From Phycisphaerales bacterium (GTDB lineage: Bacteria > Planctomycetota > Phycisphaerae > SM23-33), in assembly GCA_003153915.1 (NCBI GenBank), contig PMBX01000261.1, positions 6,664 to 15,043 of the forward strand: 8,380 nt of DNA, read 5' to 3'. Positions within the stretch are counted from its first letter, which is position 1. Each line of letters starts with the position of its first letter. Positions 1 to 5,657 of the stretch are shown here, in pieces. The notes under the pieces are model-generated. The model saw only the letters and a program-made list of their open reading frames with translations, had not been told where the DNA came from and did not search any database. The position numbers and the translations under genes were made by a program.

Positions 1-1070
1 ACAAAGTTGGGAATAGCCAAGCCGCTGAGCCGGCCCCGAAGGTATTCCATGATCTCCAGCCCGCGGGACAGCGGCGTGCGGAAATGTTCCACTCCGCGCA
101 CAAGGTCGCATTGGAACAGGTAATATGGGCGGACGCGCATGGTCACCAGGCCGCGGCAGAGGTCGGCGATGACAGCGGGGCGGTCGTTGACACCGGCCAG
201 CAACACCGACTGGTTGCCCAGTGGAATACCCGCGTCCGCCAAGGCCGCGCAGGCTTCCGCCGCCTCGGAGGTCAACTCGCTGGGATGGTTGAAATGCGTG
301 TTGACCCAGACGGGATGGTACTTGCGAAGCATGGAGGTCAGTTCGGTCGTGATTCGCATGGGCATCACCACTGGCACGCGCGTACCGATGCGGATGATCT
401 GCACGGATTTCACCGCCCGCAAGGCCGCCAGGACCGCCTCCAGCGCGTCGGTGGGCATGGTGAAGGGGTCGCCGCCGGAGACGATCACGTCGGATATCTC
501 CGGATGCGAGGCCAGGTAGGCCGTGACCTGCTGCAACCGGCGCGGCGAGATCGTCGTCTCCCGCGAGCCGGCGATCCGCTTGCGCGTGCAGTGGCGGCAG
601 TACGTCGAACAGGTCATCGTCGCCAGCAACAGAGCGCGGTCAACATACCGATGCACCAGCCCAGGCACGGGCATGTCCCGGTCCTCCTCCAGCGGGTCAT
701 CGCGAAGGAATGGACCATCGCACAACTCCTGTCCCTGGGGGATGGACATGCGGAAAATGGGATCAGTCTCATCCAGGCGACGGATGAGCGAGGCATAGTA
801 GGGCGTGACGGCCAGGGGGAACTTAGCCACCGCCCCCACCAGGTCCGGTCCCACGCGCAACGAAGGGAACGTCTGCATCAATTGCGGAACGCCGCGAATG
901 CGGTTCCGCATCTGCCATCGCCAGTCTTTCCACTGGGGGCTTGCCATCAGTTCGGCCAGTTTCCCCGAGATGGCGGTACGTTGGTGAGCCTCGACTTGCT
1001 CCTCCGTTGCTGGGGACGGAGGTTGGTCATCGGAAACTTCGGACTCCGACGAACTACCCTGTGGTTGCAT
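1..1070 (-). CDS. kamA: Lysine 2,3-aminomutase family radical-SAM protein (C-terminal end outside window)
   Basis: Likely a SAM- and PLP-dependent [4Fe-4S] enzyme that interconverts L-lysine and beta-lysine in the cytoplasm. I translated 356 codons leftward from ATG 1070; the frame stays open to the window edge. Seen: a short Ser/Glu-rich N-terminal tail, the family motif QWKDWRWQ, the radical-SAM cluster motif CSTYCRHC (Cys154, Cys158, Cys161), the SAM-binding SGGDP (residues 198-202), GVND ending at Asp296, and YYLFQCD with Asp322. Asp322 aligns with Asp293 of the clostridial enzyme, which contacts the substrate. The translation ends in LAIPNF; by family spacing the PLP-binding lysine should be residue 366, just beyond the edge. 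The start is fixed by an AAGGAG at 1080-1085 with 9 nt spacing. The QCD and FRTP motifs favour a true aminomutase over the EF-P modifying paralogue EpmB, but substrate is inferred. It follows tetR by 64 bp on the same strand. Confidence 0.93.
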   Translation of the reverse strand, partial: MQPQGSSSESEVSDDQPPSPATEEQVEAHQRTAISGKLAELMASPQWKDWRWQMRNRIRGVPQLMQTFPSLRVGPDLVGAVAKFPLAVTPYYASLIRRLDETDPIFRMSIPQGQELCDGPFLRDDPLEEDRDMPVPGLVHRYVDRALLLATMTCSTYCRHCTRKRIAGSRETTISPRRLQQVTAYLASHPEISDVIVSGGDPFTMPTDALEAVLAALRAVKSVQIIRIGTRVPVVMPMRITTELTSMLRKYHPVWVNTHFNHPSELTSEAAEACAALADAGIPLGNQSVLLAGVNDRPAVIADLCRGLVTMRVRPYYLFQCDLVRGVEHFRTPLSRGLEIMEYLRGRLSGLAIPNF

Positions 1071-1079
1071 GACCCATGA

Positions 1080-1085
1080 CTCCTT
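1080..1085 (-). promoter_or_regulatory. Ribosome-binding site of kamA
   Basis: AAGGAG on the minus strand, 9 nt before ATG 1070. It also lies only 2 nt before another ATG (1077), which is in a different frame, so it supports the start at 1070. Confidence 0.7.
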
Positions 1086-1108
1086 AACAGACAACTTATG
1101 TTCCGCGG

Positions 1109-1132
1109 CCGGGGTGTACGGCACCACGCCGG
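1109..1132. other. Hairpin between tetR and kamA
   Basis: Inner stem GGTG (1113-1116) with CACC (1122-1125) around a 5-nt loop, flanked by CCGG (1109-1112) with CCGG (1129-1132) and a small bulge. It starts immediately after the tetR stop codon. No T-run follows in either direction, so it is not a classical intrinsic terminator. It may stabilise the transcript 3' end or mark an intercistronic boundary, or it may be chance in GC-rich DNA. Confidence 0.35.
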
Positions 1133-1134
1133 AC

Positions 1135-1767
1135 CTAGCCGCTTAAAAACGCTTGTGCCCGCGCGAGCAAGGCTTGTTTCAACGGTTGCAGGCTTGAGTC
1201 GATTTCTTGGGGTGTCATTCCTATGGCCGAGAGGGAATAAAATCCAGAGACAAATCCCGAAATCGCCAAGGCCAGGTTTCGCACCTTGGACAGATCCAGC
1301 GGCGCGGGCGCCCACGGCGCTAGACGGTGATGCAATTCCTCGAAGTACTGGGAAAACGGCTGGGACTTCTGGGATATCGAGGAATCCTGCGGTCGCGAGA
1401 TTCGACGGCTGTGAAACACCAGCCCAAATTCCGTCGGCTGGTCCATGTGGAACCGCTCGTGCGCCGCCAACAAATCTGCCATTACGTCAGCCAGCGAGCA
1501 TCGTGCCTCGACGCCAGTGGCTCGCAGGCAATCGATCAGGTGGGTTAGGGATTGCTCGATCAATGCCTCCAGGACGGCGTCCTTGCTGGCGAAGTGTCGA
1601 TAGAAGGTTCCTTTGCCAACGTCGGCTTCCTCTGTGATGTCTTCCACCGTTGTGGCGCTAACTCCCTGTCGGCCGAAAAGCGCCAGCGCCGCTGCCATCA
1701 GGCGGCTACGGGTCTTGTTTGCCCGGCGCTGGGCGCGATTCACGGATGTTGCAACGTCATTAGTCAT
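1135..1767 (-). CDS. TetR/AcrR-family transcriptional regulator
   Basis: Predicted one-component repressor of 210 residues, a normal length for the family. The N-terminal DNA-binding domain covers about residues 15-62: a lead helix (TRSRLMAAALALFGRQG) followed by the helix-turn-helix ATTVEDITEEADVGKGTFYRHF region (residues about 38-59), ending in the family hallmark GTFYRHFASKDAVL. The rest is the divergent all-helical ligand/dimerisation domain, so the ligand cannot be read. The frame extends upstream to a TTG at 1803, but that TTG forms part of the likely -35 box; ATG 1767 is the first ATG and lies next to the domain, so I chose it. No Shine-Dalgarno is evident before 1767. The palindrome at 1771-1784 suggests autoregulation. 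It lies directly upstream of kamA in the same orientation, so it could control that gene too; this is inference. Confidence 0.92.
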   Translation of the reverse strand: MTNDVATSVNRAQRRANKTRSRLMAAALALFGRQGVSATTVEDITEEADVGKGTFYRHFASKDAVLEALIEQSLTHLIDCLRATGVEARCSLADVMADLLAAHERFHMDQPTEFGLVFHSRRISRPQDSSISQKSQPFSQYFEELHHRLAPWAPAPLDLSKVRNLALAISGFVSGFYSLSAIGMTPQEIDSSLQPLKQALLARAQAFLSG

Positions 1768-1770
1768 ATA

Positions 1771-1784
1771 TGACTGTTTAGTCA
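1771..1784. promoter_or_regulatory. Candidate TetR-type operator (palindrome)
   Basis: TGACTGTTTAGTCA: perfect 5-bp inverted half-sites TGACT/AGTCA separated by 4 bp. It lies 3 bp upstream of the tetR ATG and overlaps the candidate -10 hexamer. Position, symmetry and half-site style match known TetR-family autoregulatory operators. Binding by this particular protein is inferred. Confidence 0.55.
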
Positions 1785-1803
1785 CAAGGGACCAACAAGT
1801 CAA
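1775..1803 (-). promoter_or_regulatory. Candidate tetR promoter
   Basis: On the minus strand TTGACT (1798-1803, 5 of 6 to the -35 consensus), exactly 17 nt, then TAAACA (1775-1780, 3 of 6 to the -10 consensus). The predicted start of transcription, about 1768, coincides with the tetR ATG at 1767, which would give a leaderless mRNA. The weak -10 box lies within the palindrome, where bound repressor would exclude RNA polymerase. Confidence 0.45.
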
Positions 1804-2027
1804 GAACGAATTGGCAATAGGGATTTTTTCACCGTCGCATAACCGCTTGTTACACCAAAAGATGAATAAAAAGCCAAGCTGCCATCCAATTTTCAGTCCA
1901 ACTGTAAGTGCCTAAATATCAAGATATTACATGCATCGTTGCCTGGGTGTCATTCCGTCTTCGTAGGCTGCTTGGAGTCTTGTAAAGCTTAGTTGACCGA
2001 TTACCCGATATTTTTTGCTTATCTGTT

Positions 2028-2058
2028 TTGGCCCCCTATCTGTTGGGGGACATGCCAA
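2028..2058. other. Small GC hairpin in AT-rich intergenic DNA
   Basis: CCCCC (2032-2036) can pair with GGGGG (2045-2049) around an 8-nt loop. Outer TTGG (2028-2031) pairs with CCAA (2055-2058) across a one-sided bulge. It stands out because the flanks are AT-rich. No T-run follows on the plus strand. It could be part of a non-coding RNA or a protein-binding site, or be chance. Confidence 0.3.
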
Positions 2059-2236
2059 GGTAAACGTCAATTTGGCTGATGGAGTTGTTTGGCTCATTAC
2101 ATTCACATATGCCATCTGTTTATAGCCCGTGTTCCTGCATGCAATCATCCAATCGGGCCTGAACCTCGAACACCGTCTGCCCTTGGGCCAATTGGAAGAT
2201 TGTTGCCCACTTGTGACCGGAAAGTCCCGCGGAATA

Positions 2237-2254
2237 TGCATGGTTACACATGCA
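2237..2254. repeat. Inverted repeat with 6-bp arms
   Basis: TGCATG (2237-2242) and CATGCA (2249-2254) around GTTACA. Perfect arms, small loop, about 55 bp upstream of the candidate promoter at 2308. It could be an operator half-site pair or an RNA hairpin if transcribed; no assignment is possible from sequence alone. Confidence 0.3.
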
Positions 2255-2262
2255 GCGGTAGC

Positions 2263-2296
2263 GCCGGGCCTCTGGTACCTTTGCCGCCAGGCCGGC
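2263..2296. other. GC-rich hairpin upstream of the HTH-ATPase-like gene promoter
   Basis: GCCGGGCCT (2263-2271) pairs with AGGCCGGC (2289-2296), eight pairs with one bulged G and a 17-nt loop. It ends 11 bp before the candidate -35 box. There is no downstream T-run, so it is not a clear terminator. Confidence 0.3.
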
Positions 2297-2307
2297 TGGA
2301 ATTGCGT

Positions 2308-2336
2308 TTGACGGTTTGGACAATGTGTGCCAGAAT
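2308..2336 (+). promoter_or_regulatory. Candidate promoter of the HTH-ATPase-like gene
   Basis: TTGACG (2308-2313, 5 of 6 to consensus), 17-nt spacer, CAGAAT (2331-2336, 4 of 6). Transcription would begin near 2343, giving an untranslated leader of about 118 nt before ATG 2461. It is the best sigma70-type match I saw by eye in this intergenic region on the plus strand. Confidence 0.45.
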
Positions 2337-2447
2337 AGAACCTGAGAGGTTATTCGTCCGGTCCCGGAGGGTGCAATTTTCTGGAGCGTCCTGCGCTGGA
2401 CCATTCTGGTCGCGGAGCCTTTTAGCAAGAGGCAAGAGACAAAAGGC

Positions 2448-2452
2448 GGAGG
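2448..2452 (+). promoter_or_regulatory. Ribosome-binding site deciding the start at 2461
   Basis: GGAGG with 8 nt spacing to ATG 2461. It sets this start over in-frame upstream ATGs in the same open frame (from 2089), whose translation is not domain-like. The HTH domain begins within the first ten residues after this start. Confidence 0.75.
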
Positions 2453-2460
2453 GCGCCTTG

Positions 2461-4407
2461 ATGCCGGACAGACTATTCACTACATACCAGGTGGCCGACC
2501 TGCTGGGAGCCACTCCGGGGGCGGTGGTGGAGTGGATTCAGAAGGGCTGGCTCCCCGTGCAACGCCTGCCTGACGGGCCGCTGCGAATCTCCGAGAAGGG
2601 ACTGGTCTTTTTTCTCAAACAGCGAGGGGTGAACATCGAGAAGATTATGGCCAAGGTGGTCCTGCGCGAGTCGCAGGCGGCCAAGGTCACCCAGGCCGAG
2701 CGGGACGCGCTGGTGGGGGGCAAGCACCAGGCATCCGCCAGGACAATCCAGGACCGCGGGGCACGCAGCGCCGCCGGAGAGACAGCCGAGGATTGGGTGC
2801 TGGAGGAATTAAATCGCCATGACGACACCGGAGAACATCCAGCTATCACGGAAACAACCGACGCCGCTATCCGTTCTCCGAGCGACGATCGTGAGATTGC
2901 GGCGCCTATGTTGACAGCCGCCGAAGCGGAACCGCTGGAAACAAAAGATCGCCAGGTGCAGGTGACAGAGGCGGTCCCCGTGGCCCCACCGACCAGTGAT
3001 GAATCTCCCGCGGCGCATGGGCCTGTGGACTTACCGTCTCCCGCAGAGACCATCGAGCAGCCGGCTGGCGAATTACCCGCACCGGAAGCAATCGACTTGG
3101 TAGAGGATACCCCAACCGTCGAGGAACCTTCCATCGCGCCGCCTGCGGAACTACCACAACAGCCGGATGAAGCGCCGGTTCCCGTGGAGCCTGGAGCGGC
3201 AGAAGAGGCTGTGAGAGTCGAATTACCGCAACCGGACGAGGGCGTCGGCAGCCCCGCCCAGGTCGTCGAGGCCATACTTGCCCACGCCATGGACCGCCGC
3301 GCCAGCCATGTTCATTTGGAATCCGCAGGCGAGGTCTGTTCCCTACGCCTGCGCGCCGACGGGGTGTTGGTGGAATTTCCCGCCTCCGTGGCACGATTGT
3401 CACCGCAGCAGGCCGAGGAGTTGTCGGAGCATCTACTGTCTCAGGCCGGACTGGAACTTTCATTGCCTCAACCGCAGAACTGTTCCACCACTGTTACGAT
3501 CCAAGGCCGCCGGATCGATCTGCAATTGGGCGTCTGTCCGACGGCGAGAGGTTTTCGACTGGTCGTCACCATGCCGCAGGCGGCTTCGTCGGGCCTGGCT
3601 CAACTTGCCCTCGACAGGGTGGCGGCAGGCGATCTGCGTCGCTTTCTATGCCGCCGCGATGGAATAATCGCGCTGGCCGGCCGGACCGGACCGATGCGCG
3701 GCGAGGCGATCTGGCCGATGACGCAAGCCCAGGACCTGCGGGGTCGCAGCGTCGTGGCGATCGATTCCTTGGGGAAAGCGGACCCACCCGGTGTGACGAT
3801 TCTACAGGCTGGACCTGGCTGCGGATTGTCGTGTGCCCAGGCCATCGATGCCGTCGCCCACCAAGACGCCGATGTGATCTTCTGCCAGGAATTGCCCGAT
3901 CCGCCGGCAGCCGATGCGGCGATTGAAGCCTGCCAAGCGGGAAAGCTTCTGGTGGTTGGAGTCCCATCGACGACGGCAGGCAAGGCCGTCGTGACGCTGC
4001 TGGAGTTGGGAATGGAGCCAGGGTTGCTTGCGTCGAATCTGCTGGCCGTCCTGACGTTCGCCCGCGTGCGAATCCTCTGCCCCGACTGCAAGGAACCCGC
4101 GGAGGCGGATGATGAGGAACTCCTGGACCTTCTTGGCCTGGAGGAAGACCAGCGGCGGTTACGGACGTTGCGGCCTGTCGGCTGCCCGCGATGTTTTCAG
4201 AGCGGTTACATCGGATCGGCGGGATTGTTGGGCCTGATGACCATCGACGGGCCAGTTGCCACGGCGATCCGCGGTGGGGCCACGGTGGACAAACTGGCCG
4301 ATGTCGCCGGCCGGTCGGGCGTCAAGGATCTTCGCGCCATCGGGTTGGAAAAGGTGCGGGCGGGCCTTACGTCGCTGGAAGAACTTTCTCGCGTCCTGAA
4401 CGCCTAG
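2461..4407 (+). CDS. HTH-domain protein with a degenerate GspE/PilB-type ATPase module
   Basis: 648 residues, exact role unknown. Residues about 7-58 (TTYQVADLLGATPGAVVEWI, then the KGWLPVQRLPDGPLRIS wing) form a MerR/excisionase-type helix-turn-helix. Residues about 80-262 are a Pro/Glu/Ala-rich, probably disordered linker. Residues 264-375 resemble the N2 domain of secretion ATPases (ILAHAMDRRASHVHLE...LRLRADGVLVEF; family form ASDIHIEP...RIDGVL). Residues 390-648 follow the GspE/PilB core, but the Walker A motif GPTGSGKT reads GRTGPMRG (407-414, lysine replaced by Arg413), the Asp box is altered, and the His box reads GVPSTT (500-505). The Walker B-like DADVIFCQE (469-477) keeps Glu477. 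The metal site CxxC...CxxC (Cys540/543, Cys575/578) and the C-terminal GY.G..GL...LEKVRAGLTSLEEL pattern remain. ATPase activity is therefore unlikely. The frame is open further upstream (an ATG at 2089), but that part is not protein-like; ATG 2461 has GGAGG 8 nt upstream. It converges with galE after 33 bp. Confidence 0.85.
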   Translation: MPDRLFTTYQVADLLGATPGAVVEWIQKGWLPVQRLPDGPLRISEKGLVFFLKQRGVNIEKIMAKVVLRESQAAKVTQAERDALVGGKHQASARTIQDRGARSAAGETAEDWVLEELNRHDDTGEHPAITETTDAAIRSPSDDREIAAPMLTAAEAEPLETKDRQVQVTEAVPVAPPTSDESPAAHGPVDLPSPAETIEQPAGELPAPEAIDLVEDTPTVEEPSIAPPAELPQQPDEAPVPVEPGAAEEAVRVELPQPDEGVGSPAQVVEAILAHAMDRRASHVHLESAGEVCSLRLRADGVLVEFPASVARLSPQQAEELSEHLLSQAGLELSLPQPQNCSTTVTIQGRRIDLQLGVCPTARGFRLVVTMPQAASSGLAQLALDRVAAGDLRRFLCRRDGIIALAGRTGPMRGEAIWPMTQAQDLRGRSVVAIDSLGKADPPGVTILQAGPGCGLSCAQAIDAVAHQDADVIFCQELPDPPAADAAIEACQAGKLLVVGVPSTTAGKAVVTLLELGMEPGLLASNLLAVLTFARVRILCPDCKEPAEADDEELLDLLGLEEDQRRLRTLRPVGCPRCFQSGYIGSAGLLGLMTIDGPVATAIRGGATVDKLADVAGRSGVKDLRAIGLEKVRAGLTSLEELSRVLNA

Positions 4408-4440
4408 ACGCGCCCCTGCGATTGACGAGCCGGCGATTTG

Positions 4441-5418
4441 TCAGGCATATCCGTCGGGGTGAGCCTTGTGCCACGCCCATGCATGGGCGACGATCGTCGC
4501 CAGGTCTGGGAACTTAGGCCGCCAGTTCAGTTCTTTCATGGCCCGCTGGGAGGAAGCCACCAGACGCGGCGGATCGCCGGCTCGACGCTGCACGACCTGG
4601 GTAGGAATCTTATCACCGGTGACCGCGCGGCAGGTCTCGACGACCTCCTTGACGGAAAATCCTGTCCCGTTACCGAGATTGAAAACCCGCACCGCGCCCG
4701 GCTGGATCGCCTCGATGGCCAACACGTGCGCAGCGGCCAAATCGGCGACGTGGATGTAATCGCGAATGCAAGTCCCGTCGGGTGTGTCGTAGTCGTCCCC
4801 AAACACTCGGATGCTGTCTCGCCGTTTCAGCGGGACCTGTAAGATCAGCGGGATCAAGTGCGTCTCGGGGTTGTGGGCCTCGCCGATTTCCCCGGATGGG
4901 TCCGCGCCGGCGACGTTGAAGTAACGCAGCGAAACGAAACCCATCCCATAGGCCGGGGCGAAGGACTGGAGCATCAACTCCACGCACAGCTTGCTGGCCC
5001 CGTAAGGGTTGATGGGTTTCAGGGGGTCGCCTTCCTCGATGGGCACCCGAACGGGCGAGCCATAGACGGCGGCTGTGGAGGAAAACACCAACCTGGCGAC
5101 GCCGCTGTCCCGCATGGCCTCCAGCAGAGTCAAGCCGATGATGGTATTGTTACGGAAGTATTTGTCGGGCTTAGCCACCGATTCCCCCGCCTCGATGTAG
5201 GCCGCCAGGTGGATGACGGCGTCGATGCGGTGTTTTTTCATCACCTCGCGCAGGCGCTGCCCGTCGCCCACGTCGCCGACGACCAGTTCACATCGCAGGG
5301 ACTGGGCGTGGCCGTTGACCAGATTGTCGTAGGCCACGCAGTAGTGCCCGGCGGCCTGCAACGCCCGCGCGACGTGCGAACCGATGTACCCAGCCCCGCC
5401 TGTGAGAAGAACGTTCAT
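4441..5418 (-). CDS. galE: UDP-glucose 4-epimerase
   Basis: 325 residues, normal for GalE. It interconverts UDP-glucose and UDP-galactose with bound NAD, supplying galactose for surface polysaccharides and the Leloir pathway. This is an extended short-chain dehydrogenase/reductase. Seen: the NAD-binding TGGAGYIGSH (residues 6-15), NLVNGH after the second strand (32-37), the catalytic SSTAAVYG (113-120) and Y139-x3-K143 in NPYGASK, then RYFNVAGADPSG (165-176) and the GalE hallmark DGTCIRDYIHVADL (214-227). All catalytic residues are present. The frame is open upstream to 5598, but ATG 5418 directly precedes the nucleotide-binding strand and has AGGAG (5425-5429) with 6 nt spacing. It converges with the gene ending at 4407 and diverges from mfd. 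Related UDP-sugar epimerases with other specificity cannot be fully excluded, but GalE is strongly favoured. Confidence 0.95.
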   Translation of the reverse strand: MNVLLTGGAGYIGSHVARALQAAGHYCVAYDNLVNGHAQSLRCELVVGDVGDGQRLREVMKKHRIDAVIHLAAYIEAGESVAKPDKYFRNNTIIGLTLLEAMRDSGVARLVFSSTAAVYGSPVRVPIEEGDPLKPINPYGASKLCVELMLQSFAPAYGMGFVSLRYFNVAGADPSGEIGEAHNPETHLIPLILQVPLKRRDSIRVFGDDYDTPDGTCIRDYIHVADLAAAHVLAIEAIQPGAVRVFNLGNGTGFSVKEVVETCRAVTGDKIPTQVVQRRAGDPPRLVASSQRAMKELNWRPKFPDLATIVAHAWAWHKAHPDGYA

Positions 5419-5442
5419 GTCCGGCTCCTGATCTTGGAGGGG

Positions 5443-5471
5443 ATTATACGGTTCCCTTACTCTCCTGGAAA
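5443..5471 (-). promoter_or_regulatory. Candidate galE promoter
   Basis: On the minus strand TTTCCA (5466-5471, 4 of 6 to the -35 consensus), a 17-nt spacer, then a perfect TATAAT (5443-5448). The predicted transcription start, near 5436, leaves a leader of about 18 nt that contains the AGGAG ribosome-binding site before ATG 5418. Position and spacing are ideal for a sigma70-type promoter. Confidence 0.6.
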
Positions 5472-5657
5472 AGGACCGGCTTGTTGAATGAGCTTTCCCC
5501 GGCGATGTTGAATCCCCAAAGGCAATTTGAGAAGATGGCCGCATCGGCTGGCAATCATGAGCGGTCGCTGCCGATGACAAGTGATGTGTGGCGCACACCG
5601 CCGAGCACAGGGGCGGTTTATGGCCCTTGTTCCGGTTCGTTGTTGCGCAGAGCGGAC

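Larger units (their letters stand above)
1804..2460. other. Long divergent intergenic region, no gene recognised
   Basis: About 650 bp between tetR and the HTH-ATPase-like gene. Roughly 1800-2130 is visibly AT-richer than the genes around it. Short open frames exist (for example 1927-2241 minus, 104 codons, and the frame open upstream of 2461), but their translations show no recognisable domain, have odd composition and lack ribosome-binding sites. It contains the hairpins at 2028-2058, 2237-2254 and 2263-2296, and the promoter at 2308-2336. No tRNA-like cloverleaf or riboswitch that I know was recognised. Confidence 0.6.

Noticed and set aside
84..1079. 331-codon open frame on the plus strand
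   Set aside because: It lies fully antisense to kamA, whose motifs are unmistakable. Its translation is low-complexity His/Arg/Gly-rich, typical of a shadow frame in GC-rich DNA.
2021..2119. Three copies of ATCTGTT (2021, 2039, 2113)
   Set aside because: A 7-mer with irregular spacing and poorly matching flanks; most likely chance in an AT-rich stretch, and not a CRISPR or iteron array.
1927..2241. 104-codon minus-strand frame in the intergenic region
   Set aside because: No recognisable domain, no ribosome-binding site seen, and no partner gene; coding status cannot be supported.
2089..2460. N-terminal extension of the HTH-ATPase-like gene from an ATG at 2089
   Set aside because: In frame and open, but the translation is not domain-like, includes the candidate promoter, and GGAGG plus the HTH domain mark 2461 as the start.
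2538..3290. 250-codon minus-strand frame rich in Ser, Gly and Ala
   Set aside because: Mirror of the Pro/Glu/Ala linker of the gene at 2461; the repetitive Ser/Gly look comes from that composition.
4408..4440. Possible bidirectional terminator between the convergent genes
   Set aside because: Only 33 bp, with no stem followed by a T-run in either direction.
5419..5598. N-terminal extension of GalE
   Set aside because: GalE proteins begin right at the Rossmann strand; the extension covers the TATAAT promoter and the ribosome-binding site.
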